64,000 nucleotides of DNA from CAWCWK01 sp963842125 (GTDB lineage Bacteria > Pseudomonadota > Alphaproteobacteria > Rhizobiales > CAWCWK01). This document shows positions 33,112-41,343 of the stretch, piece after piece; the stretch's first letter is position 1, and every line of letters starts with the position of its first letter. The notes beneath the pieces were generated by a model, which made no database searches, was not told the origin of the DNA, and worked only from the letters and a program-made list of their open reading frames with translations. The stretch spans positions 1,364,001-1,428,000 of the forward strand of contig CAWJFE010000001.1 in the NCBI GenBank assembly GCA_963842125.1. Direction: 5' to 3'. The translations under genes were made by a program, and so were the position numbers.

Positions 33112-33866
33112 GCGACGCTACCACTCTCGAGCGCCCGTCGGGCGCCGCATCGAGCGGCAAACCCGCCTTCTTCTCAGCCAGCGACGTCCACTCGTATTAC
33201 GGCGAGAGCTACATCATCCAGGGCGTCAGCTTCGACGTGCGCGAAGGTGAGATCGTCGCGCTCCTCGGCCGCAACGGTGCCGGCAAGACGACGATGCTGC
33301 GCACCATCGCGCGTGCCCACAACCCGCAGATGAAGCAGGGCTCGATCCGTCTCGACGGCGTCGATCTCTCCGCCTCGGAGGCCCACGAAGCCGCACGCGC
33401 GGGTGTCGGCCTCGTGCCCGAAGACCGGCGCATCATCCCGGGCATCACGGTTCACGAGAACCTCGTCCTGGCGCAGATCGCCGAGCCGAAAGGTTGGGAG
33501 CTCGACCGCATCTACGACCATTTCCCCCGTCTGGCCGAGCGCAAGACCCAGGAAGCGACGACCATGTCCGGCGGCGAGCAGCAGATGCTGGCCGTCGCGC
33601 GCGCCCTCGCCCGGGACCTCAAGCTCTTCCTTCTCGACGAGCCCTATGAGGGTCTCGCCCCGCAGATCGTCCGCGAGATCGAGGGGATACTCGAGCAGGT
33701 GAAGGCGCTTGGCCTGACGACCATCATCGTGGAGCAGAACGCCATCGCCGCGCTCCATCTCGCAGACCGCGCGATCATCCTCGACATGGGCCAGGTCGCC
33801 TTCGACGGAACCGCCCAGGAGGTCCTCGACGACAAGGGCCTGCGCGACACCTACCTCGCGATCTGA
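33108..33866 (+). CDS. branched-chain amino acid-type ABC ATP-binding protein LivF-like
   Basis: 252 residues from ATG 33108. Walker A is GRNGAGKTTMLRTIA, then GVGLVPEDRRIIPGITVHENL with the LivF-type motif, signature MSGGEQQMLAVARALA, Walker B KLFLLDEPYEGLAPQI and H-loop TTIIVEQNA. A ~25-residue low-complexity N-terminal extension (ERPSGAASSGK) precedes the domain. It ends the five-gene transporter operon. Confidence 0.94.
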   Translation: MSDATTLERPSGAASSGKPAFFSASDVHSYYGESYIIQGVSFDVREGEIVALLGRNGAGKTTMLRTIARAHNPQMKQGSIRLDGVDLSASEAHEAARAGVGLVPEDRRIIPGITVHENLVLAQIAEPKGWELDRIYDHFPRLAERKTQEATTMSGGEQQMLAVARALARDLKLFLLDEPYEGLAPQIVREIEGILEQVKALGLTTIIVEQNAIAALHLADRAIILDMGQVAFDGTAQEVLDDKGLRDTYLAI

Positions 33867-33989
33867 CCTCGCCGGCCCGCATCGGTCTCCGGGGCCCATC
33901 TACGGGGCTTCGGTGAACCGGCACCGGACGCCCGCGTTCAGGCTTCCGCGAACGCCGCTCCGGCATACGCCTGCTCGATCCTCGCCCTC

Positions 33990-34156
33990 TCCTCGGCGTC
34001 ATCCTCGGGCACCGACCCGAGGATCCAGGGGCGCAATAGACAGGACCTCCATCCGATCACACGACTTGCCCGGGCTCGCCTCCAAACCCGGGCTCGCCTC
34101 CAAACGAAGTGATGCGATCGACGCTCCGGATCCTCCGGTCGGTGCCCGAGAATGAC
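33990..34156. repeat. intergenic repeat cluster (family A hairpins and an 18-bp tandem duplication)
   Basis: The 430-bp gap after livF holds no credible gene. It contains CATCCTCGGGCACCGACCCG with its partner GAGGATC (about 33999-34024), a direct duplication of CCCGGGCTCGCCTCCAAA at 34069-34086 and 34087-34104, and GGTCGGTGCCCGAGAATGAC at 34137-34156. A further partial copy lies at 34233-34252. All match the family A palindromes elsewhere in the window. Confidence 0.75.
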
Positions 34157-34296
34157 GGCCGGGGCAAAGGCCGTCTACCGGATTGAGCTTTGTCGGAATT
34201 GCTCCAGGCCTCCCCTATCGCCATCTGGCTTCCGGGTTCGGTGCCCGAGAACGGCGGCGGGAGGTGGGCCCTATACCGGACCCACCCTAACCGGCC

Positions 34297-35361
34297 TCAG
34301 AACAGCTGATCCCCATCGTCGAAGGCGAGGATCTCGACATTCGTGACCGTGTAGGCGTCGCCGTTCTCTAAGGCGATCCGGGTGATGCCGTTCTCGGTCG
34401 ACATCGTCGCATCTGTGGAGACGCGGCCCGACAGATCGAGGACATCGACGCCCTCGCCGCCATCGATCGTGTCGCTGCCTGGCCCGGCGAAGAGCGTGTC
34501 TTCGCCCGCACCGCCGTCGAGCACATCGTTGCCGAGGCCGCCAAAGAGCTTGTCGTCGCCAAAGCCGCCATAGATCGTATCGTCTCCGACGCCGCCGCCG
34601 ATCTCGTCGGCGCCCGCGCCGCCGAACACGGTGTCGTTGCCCTGACCTGCAAAGACCGTATCCCGGCCGCCACCGCCGAAGACCGCGTCGTCGCCGATAC
34701 CACCGAAGCCGATATCGTCTCCGCGTCCCAGCGCGATATGATCGTCGCCCTGACCGCCGAAGCTCCAGTCGTCGCCGTCGCCGGTCGCCGCCACGTCGTT
34801 GCCGGCGCCTAGGCCGATCGTGTCGTTCCCATTGCCGCCATAGCTGACATCGTCGCCCGATCCGGCGAAGCTCGCGTCATCGCCCTCTCCGCCTTCGAGC
34901 GTATCGTTGCCATCGCCGCCGAAGGTGAGGTCGTCGCCCGCGCCGCCCTTTACGAGATCGTTCCCGGCGCCGGCTGCCAGGGTGTCGTCGCCCTCGCCGC
35001 CGTCGACGACGTCGCGGGTTTCGCCCATGGCCTGGACGACGTCGTCGCCGCGCCCGCCGATGACGACCTTCTGTCCGGTCCCGCCATAGCGCGCCGAGAC
35101 ATCGTCGTCGGTATTGAAGACGATCGCCTTCGCGGTCTCCGGCACGATGACCGGCCCCGCCGCCTTCTCATAGACGACGACGTCCGCCGTCGGGTCGGGC
35201 GCTGCGCCGGGCATCGCATTGTCGAGCATGACGGGCGCGTCGATCGCCTCCCCGAGCCCGTCGAGCGCCGCCAGCAGGTCGTTGATCTGTGCCGAGAAGG
35301 GCGCGTTGACCGCACTCATGTCCCGCGACAGCGAGGCGAGGTTCGAGGCGTAGGTCACCAT
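34297..35361 (-). CDS. RTX-type calcium-binding repeat protein
   Basis: 354 residues from ATG 35361. The first ~110 residues are unrelated to the repeats. From about residue 110 to 310 there are some twenty nonapeptide repeats of the GGxGxDxhx kind (GGEGDDTLAAGAGNDLVKGG, GGFGDDKLFGGLGNDVLDGG), which form a Ca2+-binding beta-roll. The end (VTNVEILAFDDGDQLF) fits a C-terminal uncleaved type I secretion signal. No catalytic domain is visible and no type I secretion ABC/MFP genes are nearby, so it would need a transporter encoded elsewhere. A GGTGGG/CCCACC hairpin just past the stop (34263-34286) may terminate it. Confidence 0.88.
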   Translation of the reverse strand: MVTYASNLASLSRDMSAVNAPFSAQINDLLAALDGLGEAIDAPVMLDNAMPGAAPDPTADVVVYEKAAGPVIVPETAKAIVFNTDDDVSARYGGTGQKVVIGGRGDDVVQAMGETRDVVDGGEGDDTLAAGAGNDLVKGGAGDDLTFGGDGNDTLEGGEGDDASFAGSGDDVSYGGNGNDTIGLGAGNDVAATGDGDDWSFGGQGDDHIALGRGDDIGFGGIGDDAVFGGGGRDTVFAGQGNDTVFGGAGADEIGGGVGDDTIYGGFGDDKLFGGLGNDVLDGGAGEDTLFAGPGSDTIDGGEGVDVLDLSGRVSTDATMSTENGITRIALENGDAYTVTNVEILAFDDGDQLF

Positions 35362-35573
35362 GGTCGAACATTCCGACCAAACCGGTTTCCGTGCCCTTCG
35401 ACATGATGCAACGCGCATAGCGTCGCTAGCTGACTACCCACGGTGTACCCCACACCAACCCCCTGTGCATCTTGGGTAGGCGGTAGGGCGAGGATCAGCA
35501 ACGGCAGAGTAACCGTCGTGGTCGTTTAGGACTTCGTAGGGTTAAAAGGCTTGGTTAATATCCCCGTAATCCG

Positions 35574-35601
35574 TTTGAGGGCCGTGGAGAAGGCCTATAA
35601 C
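35574..35601 (+). promoter_or_regulatory. possible sigma70-type promoter facing the inverted-repeat element
   Basis: TTTGAG (35574-35579), 16 bp, TATAAC (35596-35601). An unusually AT-rich patch for this genome. A GAGACGA/TCGTCTC hairpin (35613-35652) and the nested inverted repeats lie directly downstream. No gene is found in the 829-bp interval 35362-36190. Confidence 0.3.
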
Positions 35602-35649
35602 TGTCCCAAGCTGAGACGAATGCTTTCAGCATGAAGCTTTCGAGATCGT

Positions 35650-35725
35650 CTCTGTGGACGTTGGCTCGACCTTCCCCCCTCTCCTCGTCATCATCGGGCA
35701 CCGACCCGAGGATCGAAAGGCGGCC
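35650..35725 (+). repeat. interspersed palindromic repeat (family A, long form, copy 2)
   Basis: TCTCTGTGGACGTTGGCTCG is followed by CTCCTCGTCATCATCGGGCA and CCGACCCGAGGATCGAAAGG. It matches 16930-17005 over about 75 bp with scattered substitutions. Another half-copy, GATTCTCGGGTCGGTGCC, follows at 35766-35783. Confidence 0.7.
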
Positions 35726-35774
35726 GGGTGGGAAGTCAGACGGGCCTCTTGCCTGATGCGCTCTGGATTCTCGG

Positions 35775-36059
35775 GTCGGTGCCTAGGGCCCACCTATAAA
35801 CCGGATGCGCTTCTGTTCGTCAGAACCAGTCCGAATGCGAAGGAAAGGTGAGGACGGACATGCTGGGCATATTCGACGAGCCTTTCCGCAGCAGGCGGGC
35901 CGGTTCTGACGAACCCTTCGGGCGTGGCCTGGCTGTCGCCCGGCGTCGTTGCGAAGGTTTGAAAGGCAGAAGCCTTCCTGCCCCCTCGCGTCTATCCGGA
36001 TCGACAGCCAGGCCGCGCAGAACGCACCCGGTTTATAGGTCTGGGCCCCAAGACTGACG
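35775..36059. repeat. nested inverted-repeat element (three-way-junction fold, MITE-like)
   Basis: The outer arms GGGCCC-ACCTATAAACCGG (35786-35804) and CCGGTTTATAGGT-CT-GGGCCC (36028-36048) pair over 19 bp with a 2-nt bulge. They extend inward (ATGCGCTTCTG with CAGAACGCAC) and partly outward. Inside are two more perfect 13-bp stems: GTTCGTCAGAACC (35815-35827) with GGTTCTGACGAAC (35902-35914), and GGCCTGGCTGTCG (35926-35938) with CGACAGCCAGGCC (36002-36014). The first inner arm pair also encloses GGAAAGG/CCTTTCC. Three independent stems in this order fold as a three-way junction. No transposase and no convincing protein are encoded. It could be a non-autonomous mobile element or a structured RNA. 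Confidence 0.75.
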
Positions 36060-36087
36060 GTCGGCGATGGTGCCCGCACTTCGCCAA

Positions 36088-36153
36088 CTAGAGCCGTTCC
36101 AGCGGCGGTGCGATAGCACCCCGGCGTAAGGAACCGCGCACTATCAAAGCGCT
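36088..36153 (+). repeat. 66-bp interspersed repeat, copy 2 (family B)
   Basis: Matches 15293-15358 over all 66 bp with about six mismatches, starting CTAGAGCCGTTCCAGCGGC and ending CAAAGCGCT. It lies between the nested inverted-repeat element and the stop of the DUF4198 gene. Confidence 0.85.
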
Positions 36154-36190
36154 CCAGCGCGGGAGCCGGCCTGCCAAACGCTATGGGCCC

Positions 36191-37036
36191 CTACTCGATT
36201 TCGAACGTCGTCGACCCCCACAGGCTCTCCCAAACGACCTCTTCCTGGGCCGCCAGCTCGGCCGAGGGTTCACGCAGGACAACGACGTTGAGCAGATAGC
36301 GACGTCCGCCCGTGATGGGGACGCTCGCGCGCCCTTCCGCATCGGCTCGCATGTCGATCTGGTCGGCCGTCCGCTCGCTATCGGACGGGTCCTTCGAGAA
36401 GACCGAGATCAAGGCGTTCGAGATCGGCTGGCCATCGTAGAGGGCCTGGACACGAACGGCTTCGGGGTGCGGCTCGGCGTAAGGGTCGTCCTCTACGACG
36501 ATCTCGATGGGAAGGCCGAGGGCCGTGTCACGCACAACCTCGCCGCCGGTCGGCCCGACCTGGACGAGGGCCTTGACGGAGCGGGAGTAGGCCTCGCGGA
36601 AGTCCGTCTGGGGCAGGCCACGCGCGGCGTGCTCCGCGACCCGCTCGTCCAGGCCATGCGTGGCGGCGAAGGCGGCGAACTTCTCGAGCGTCTCATAGGT
36701 CAGCGTGCTGTCGGTCGTGACGTGGACGACGGTATGGGCGCCGGACTCGTCCAGCACCTGATCGACGGCCGGCGCATCGCCGAGGCGGGACGTTATCGCG
36801 ATGGGACCGAGCGGGCCGACGATGTCGAACCGGCGAAACCGGTCGGGGAGGAAGCCGAGCCGGCTGCCGCGGAAGTTCTGGCCGACCCGCAGGTTCGCCA
36901 CCAGGGGCGCGCCCACTTCGATCCGATAGTCCTCGGCCTCTATCCAGAACTCGTGCGCCGCCGCCGTTCCGGCGTGAAGGCACATGCCTAAGAGCGCCGC
37001 GATCACGACGCCCCCTATTCCGCTGGCCCGCGCCAT
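36191..37036 (-). CDS. DUF4198 family periplasmic protein (metal-uptake-associated)
   Basis: 281 residues from ATG 37036 with a signal peptide (GGVVIAALLGMCLHAGTAAA, then HEFWIE). The HEFW start of the mature protein is the DUF4198 hallmark, where the N-terminal His is thought to bind metal. Ig-like beta-sandwich segments follow, with VRVQALYDGQPISNALISVF and a GRASVPITGGRRYLLNVV end typical of this family. DUF4198 proteins (NikK/CbtJ-like) accompany nickel or cobalt transporters. Here a second HupE gene is divergent with only 37 bp between start codons, supporting a joint role in Ni/Co acquisition. Confidence 0.82.
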   Translation of the reverse strand: MARASGIGGVVIAALLGMCLHAGTAAAHEFWIEAEDYRIEVGAPLVANLRVGQNFRGSRLGFLPDRFRRFDIVGPLGPIAITSRLGDAPAVDQVLDESGAHTVVHVTTDSTLTYETLEKFAAFAATHGLDERVAEHAARGLPQTDFREAYSRSVKALVQVGPTGGEVVRDTALGLPIEIVVEDDPYAEPHPEAVRVQALYDGQPISNALISVFSKDPSDSERTADQIDMRADAEGRASVPITGGRRYLLNVVVLREPSAELAAQEEVVWESLWGSTTFEIE

Positions 37037-37073
37037 GGCACATCTCCGTCTGGTTGTCGGGAAAGGAATGGCC

Positions 37074-38243
37074 ATGTCGATGCCTCGCGTCAAACGTCTT
37101 GCGGCGACCGTGGTCGCGCTGATGTTCGCCGTCGTCGCGATTCTCGGCTCCGGCCATCGCGCCGAGGCCCATGAGATACAGCCCGCCGTGGCCGATCTCG
37201 TGCTGGAAGACGGCCGCGTCCGCCTTCTTCTCGATGCCAACGTGGAAGCCTGGATTGCCGAGATCGGGCCCGAGCACGAAGATACGAGCGAGGCGCCGAC
37301 CCGGAACGTCTACGAGCGGCTGCGCGCCCTGCCGGAGGACGCCCTCGCCGCCGAGATCGACGCCTTCGCGCCGACGCTGACGGACGCGTTCACGGTCACG
37401 GTTGACGGCACGCGCGTACCGCTCGCGATCGCCGAGACGCGGCTCGATCCGCCGGGCGATCTCGAACTGGCCCGCGTGTCCGGTCTAGCGCTCGAGGGTT
37501 CGCTGCCATCCGGCGCGAGCGAGCTCCGGGTGTCGATGACGCCGGCCTTCGGCGATCTCATCCTTCGCGGAACGGGCGAGAACATCGACTATGCGGAGTT
37601 CCTGACCGGCGGCACCGAAAGCCAGACCATCGCCGTTACCGGTGCGACGCAGCGCGGTGCCTGGGACGTTTTCCAGCAATATCTCGGCGTCGGCTTCGAA
37701 CACATCCTGCCGCTCGGGCTCGACCATATCCTCTTCGTGATCGGCCTTTTTCTCCTCAACGCGCACATGCGCCCGCTGCTCTGGCAGGTCAGCGCATTCA
37801 CGCTGGCGCACACCGTGACGCTCGGTCTTGGCGCCGCCGACATCATCCGGGTGCCGGGCTCGATCGTGGAGCCGCTGATCGCGCTCTCCATCGTCTATGT
37901 CTGCGTGGAGAACGTGCTGTCGAGCACGCTGCACCGCTGGCGGCCCGTCATCATCTTCGCCTTCGGGCTGCTGCACGGCCTCGGCTTCGCCTCCGTCTTC
38001 GAGGAGTACGGGATACCGGAGGGGCAGTTCTTCCCAGCCCTCGTCGCGTTCAATATCGGCGTCGAGATCGGGCAGCTGACGGTCATCGCCGGCTGTTTCC
38101 TGGTCGTCGGGCTGTGGTTTCGCGACAGGTCCTGGTATCGGCCCGCCATCACCATACCGGCATCGGTGCTGATCGGCCTCATCGGGCTCTATTGGTCGGT
38201 CACGCGGATCGGCCTGGTGCCGGAGTTCCTACCTTACGTCTGA
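37074..38243 (+). CDS. HupE/UreJ family protein, long form (second copy)
   Basis: 389 residues from ATG 37074 (AAGGA six bases upstream; ATGs at 37068 and 37080 are alternatives). Signal peptide (ATVVALMFAVVAILGSGHRA) ending before HEIQPAV. A ~190-residue periplasmic domain is followed by about six or seven helices with HILPLGLDHILFVIGLFLL, the HupE_UreJ_2 metal motif, FTLAHTVTLGL and GLLHGLGFASVF. Differs from the short, riboswitch-linked HupE at 2732. Presumed nickel or cobalt permease working with the DUF4198 protein. Its 3' end overlaps rsmA tail to tail by 10 nt. Confidence 0.85.
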   Translation: MSMPRVKRLAATVVALMFAVVAILGSGHRAEAHEIQPAVADLVLEDGRVRLLLDANVEAWIAEIGPEHEDTSEAPTRNVYERLRALPEDALAAEIDAFAPTLTDAFTVTVDGTRVPLAIAETRLDPPGDLELARVSGLALEGSLPSGASELRVSMTPAFGDLILRGTGENIDYAEFLTGGTESQTIAVTGATQRGAWDVFQQYLGVGFEHILPLGLDHILFVIGLFLLNAHMRPLLWQVSAFTLAHTVTLGLGAADIIRVPGSIVEPLIALSIVYVCVENVLSSTLHRWRPVIIFAFGLLHGLGFASVFEEYGIPEGQFFPALVAFNIGVEIGQLTVIAGCFLVVGLWFRDRSWYRPAITIPASVLIGLIGLYWSVTRIGLVPEFLPYV

Positions 38244-39100
38244 CGCTCGAACGCGTTCGCGAGCGCGACGAAGCCCGCGATGTCGACCCGCTCGGCCCTG
38301 AGATCGGGCGCGATGCCGGCCGCATTGAGGATGGCGGGCGCGTTGCCGAGCGACCTCAAACTTGCGCGCAGCATCTTGCGGCGCTGGCCGAAGCCTGCCG
38401 CCGTCACCGTTTCCAGCGCCTTCAAGCTGCAAGGGAGGGGTGACGCGCGAGGTGTGAGGTGAACGACGCTGGAGACGACCTTGGGCGGGGGCGTGAAGGC
38501 GGACGCCGGTACGTCGAAGAGGATGTCCGTGTGACAGCGCCAGTTGGCGAGGACGGCCAGACGCCCGTAATGCGCATCGCCCACGCCGGCGCAGATGCGC
38601 TGCGCGACCTCCCGCTGGAACATGAGCGTTAGCGACGACCAGGCGGGCGGCCAGGACGGTGTCGTCAGCCAGTTCAGCAGGATCTGCGTGCCGACGTTGT
38701 AGGGCAGGTTCGCGACGACCTTGATCGGGGCGTCGAGATGCGCGGCCATGTCGTAGTCGAGCGCGTCGGCCTCCAAGACCGTCAGCCGCTCGGAGCGGGC
38801 GGCGAGATCGACCAGCGCCGCGACCGCGCGTCGGTCCTTCTCGACGGCCACCACGCGCCGCGCGCCGGCCTTCAGTAGCGAGCGCGTCAGGCCGCCGGGA
38901 CCGGGGCCGACCTCGAGAACGTCGGAGCCCTCGAGCGCGCCGGCCGACCGGGCGATCCTGTCGGTCAGATTGGGGTCGAGGAGGAAGTGCTGGCCGAGGC
39001 TCTTCGATGCCGAAAGGCCGTGCTCGGCGATGACGGCGCGGAGCGGCGGCAGACCATCCGGCAGACCGCTAGGACTGGCTTCTCCGCCGGCGTCCGTCAC
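38234..39100 (-). CDS. rsmA: 16S rRNA (adenine1518-N6/adenine1519-N6)-dimethyltransferase
   Basis: Dimethylates two adjacent adenines in helix 45 of 16S rRNA during 30S maturation. 288 residues; the start is GTG 39100, overlapping the pdxA stop as GTGA. Motifs: SLGQHFLLDPNL at the N terminus, SAM-binding EVGPGPGGLTRSLL, VEKDRRAV, and the catalytic NLPYN (VVANLPYNVGTQIL). The C-terminal helical domain has FTPPPKVVSSVVHL. The pdxA-rsmA pair is a standard bacterial arrangement. Confidence 0.96.
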   Translation of the reverse strand: MTDAGGEASPSGLPDGLPPLRAVIAEHGLSASKSLGQHFLLDPNLTDRIARSAGALEGSDVLEVGPGPGGLTRSLLKAGARRVVAVEKDRRAVAALVDLAARSERLTVLEADALDYDMAAHLDAPIKVVANLPYNVGTQILLNWLTTPSWPPAWSSLTLMFQREVAQRICAGVGDAHYGRLAVLANWRCHTDILFDVPASAFTPPPKVVSSVVHLTPRASPLPCSLKALETVTAAGFGQRRKMLRASLRSLGNAPAILNAAGIAPDLRAERVDIAGFVALANAFERQT

Positions 39101-40146
39101 CCGGCGAGCGCGTGGACGATCTCGTGATCGTCGGCCTCGAACGCCTTCATCTCGTGCGCCAGCCGAATGGCGGCACAGAGACTGTCGGGCCGTGCGGCGC
39201 CGGTGCCCGCGATATCGAGCGCAGTGCCGTGATCGGGCGACGTGCGGATGAAGGGGAGGCCGAGCGTGACGTTGACGGCCTCGTCGAAGGCGAGCGTCTT
39301 GATCGGGATGAGCGCCTGATCGTGATACATCATCAGCGCCGCGTCGTAGCCCGCGCGGGCTTCGGCATGGAACATGGTATCGGCCGAGAGCGGGCCGACG
39401 GCGTCGATCCCTTGCGCCTTCAGCCGCGCGACGGCCGGGGCGATGATCCGCTCCTCCTCGTCGCCCATCGTGCCACCCTCGCCGGCATGGGGGTTGAGCC
39501 CTGAGACGGCGATGCGGGGACCGTAGAGGCCGGCGCGGGTCATCAGCTCGCGGGCGACGATCACGCCCGTCTCGACGATCAGCGATTCCGTCAGCATCTC
39601 CGGCACGCGTGCGAGCGGGACGTGGATGGTGACCGGCACGACGCGCAGTTGCGGCGCCGTCAGCATCATCACCGGCCGGGGCGGCAGGCCGCTCGTGTCG
39701 GCCAGCGCGGCGAGGAATTCGGTGTGGCCGGGGAAGGGGAAATCCGCCGCATAGAGGGTCGATTTCTGGATTGGGTTCGTCACGACGGCCGAGAATCGGT
39801 CGGCGAGCACGAGGCCGACCGCGCGCCGGATGGAGGCGATGACCGCTCCGGCGGTGTCGGGCGTCGCCGTACCGGGTAGATCCTCAATCGTATGGTTCAG
39901 GTCTACGACCGGCAGCGCGGACGCGAAGGCCTCGGCCACATCCTCGGCGGTCTCGACCGTGCAGATCGGCACGTCGAGGCCGAGACGGGCCGCGCGGGCC
40001 GCGATGAGACCGGGGTCGGCGCAGATCGCGAAGGGCGGCAGTCCGCGCGCCTCGCGGGTGGCCCAGGCCATGACGGCCAGCTCCGGGCCCACTCCTCCCG
40101 GCTCGCCCATGGTGAGGAGGGCGGGCTTGACGCTGACACTGGTCAT
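39097..40146 (-). CDS. pdxA: 4-hydroxythreonine-4-phosphate dehydrogenase
   Basis: NAD-dependent oxidation in pyridoxal 5'-phosphate synthesis. 349 residues from ATG 40146. MGEPGGVGPELAVMA at the start, the FPGHTEFLA motif, the metal-binding histidines in VTIHVPLARVP and SADTMFHAEARAGYDAALMM, and GLPFIRTSPDHGTALDIAGTG are all present. Follows the surA-like gene in the surA-pdxA-rsmA order. Confidence 0.96.
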   Translation of the reverse strand: MTSVSVKPALLTMGEPGGVGPELAVMAWATREARGLPPFAICADPGLIAARAARLGLDVPICTVETAEDVAEAFASALPVVDLNHTIEDLPGTATPDTAGAVIASIRRAVGLVLADRFSAVVTNPIQKSTLYAADFPFPGHTEFLAALADTSGLPPRPVMMLTAPQLRVVPVTIHVPLARVPEMLTESLIVETGVIVARELMTRAGLYGPRIAVSGLNPHAGEGGTMGDEEERIIAPAVARLKAQGIDAVGPLSADTMFHAEARAGYDAALMMYHDQALIPIKTLAFDEAVNVTLGLPFIRTSPDHGTALDIAGTGAARPDSLCAAIRLAHEMKAFEADDHEIVHALAG

Positions 40147-40213
40147 ATCGGTCGGACTCCGAAAAGGCGCAGGAGATGCGTCCGTGAAGGTGAAGTCGGG
40201 AAAGGCGCGGGGC

Positions 40214-41140
40214 CTAGCGATACTCGATGATCGCGTCCTGCATCAGATCCATGATCATGCGCCGGGCGGCAATGTCGACCTTCTCCCCGAAGAGCTCCTG
40301 GCGGACCTCGTTCTTGCCCGCCGACTGATCGACGATGTCGCGCTTGCCGCAGACCGCGAACATGCGCGCGCCGCCATCGGCCTGGAACGGGCTCGAGAGC
40401 TTCCCGACGGCCGTGTCGTCGAGCCGGGTCCGCTCCTCGTCGGACAGTTCGCTCGACCGGCGCCGTCCGAGATCCTTCACGACTACGCCGTTGAGGCCCC
40501 GCAGCGAGGCGAGGCTCTGATCGCAGGAGGCGAACCGACCGCGCAGGGCGGCCGCTTGGCGCATCGCGTTGCCGCCCAGCACCGTCACCTGGGTGAGCGT
40601 GTACTCGGTCGCGTCCCGGTTCGCGTCGCCCCGTGTGTCGAGCGCGGCGAAGATGTCCTGATCCGTCACCCGCGCCTCGCGCGCCGCGCGGGAGCGAACG
40701 ACGCTGTTCCAGGCGATCTGCGAACGGATGCGGTTGCGAAGCGTGCGCGCATCGATGCCTATCTGGCTGAGCGCGCCCGTCAGCTGAGAAGGCGACATTC
40801 GCGTGCGCTGCGCGATGTTGCCGAAGGCCTCGTCGACCTGCGCTTCATCGACGGTGATGCCGAGCCGGTTGGACTCCTGAAGCTTCAGGCGCTCCTGGAT
40901 GAGGTCTTCGAGGACGGCCGAACGGCTGGCCGATTCGCCCGTCAGCTTCATCATCTTCTGGCGCTGGCCGACGTCATAGTCGGTGATCGCCTGTCCGTTG
41001 ACGAGTGCCTCGATGGAGGCAGCCAAAGCCGGCGCGGTGCCCACGCCCGGTGCCACGGCCAGCATCGCGGCCGTGGCCAGTGCCATGAGGCCGGAGCGCA
41101 TCGACGAACGGCGCGCAGATGAAACAGATGTATCGCGCAT
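40214..41140 (-). CDS. SurA-like periplasmic chaperone / peptidylprolyl isomerase family
   Basis: 308 residues from ATG 41140 with a signal peptide (LMALATAAMLAVAPGVGTAP, cleavage near ALA-AS). The SurA_N domain is evident: IEALVNGQAITDYDVGQR and LEDLIQERLKLQESNRLGIT, then QRTRMSPSQLTGALSQIGI. The parvulin domain is not clearly recognisable, so it may act mainly as a chaperone for outer-membrane proteins. lptD usually precedes this gene; here it is absent and rpmJ lies divergently upstream. Confidence 0.85.
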   Translation of the reverse strand: MRDTSVSSARRSSMRSGLMALATAAMLAVAPGVGTAPALAASIEALVNGQAITDYDVGQRQKMMKLTGESASRSAVLEDLIQERLKLQESNRLGITVDEAQVDEAFGNIAQRTRMSPSQLTGALSQIGIDARTLRNRIRSQIAWNSVVRSRAAREARVTDQDIFAALDTRGDANRDATEYTLTQVTVLGGNAMRQAAALRGRFASCDQSLASLRGLNGVVVKDLGRRRSSELSDEERTRLDDTAVGKLSSPFQADGGARMFAVCGKRDIVDQSAGKNEVRQELFGEKVDIAARRMIMDLMQDAIIEYR

Positions 41141-41212
41141 CAGACTCTCCCGAAATCGAAGGTCGGTCCATCGCGCGCATTTGCGGCAGGAGAGAGACGG
41201 TCGGCGCGCCAT

Positions 41213-41252
41213 GCCTCGCGCGGGCGCCGTCTGGCCTCGCGCGGGCGCCGTC
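41213..41252 (+). repeat. 19-bp direct duplication in the surA-rpmJ intergenic region
   Basis: GCCTCGCGCGGGCGCCGTC occurs at 41213-41231 and again at 41234-41252. No known binding motif; it may be a recent slippage product. Confidence 0.7.
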
Positions 41253-41296
41253 CGGCGTTGACAGCCTCCGCCCGTCGGCCTATTCCGTAACACAAC

Positions 41297-41325
41297 AGGC
41301 CGCCATTCGTGCGGCCTTTTCGTTT
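41297..41325 (+). terminator. terminator-like hairpin in the rpmJ leader
   Basis: AGGCCGC-N7-GCGGCCT followed by TTTCGTTT, 19 bp before the rpmJ ATG on the same strand. There is no upstream plus-strand gene to terminate, so it may act as an attenuator in the rpmJ 5' leader or terminate antisense transcription of the surA-like promoter region. Confidence 0.55.
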
Positions 41326-41343
41326 GTCTGAAGGACGAGTCCG

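Noticed and set aside
35783..36079. Protein-coding frames within the nested inverted-repeat element (69 and 98 codons)
   Set aside because: Both follow from the palindromic base composition, are rich in Arg/Ser/Cys/Pro and lack convincing start context or family pattern.
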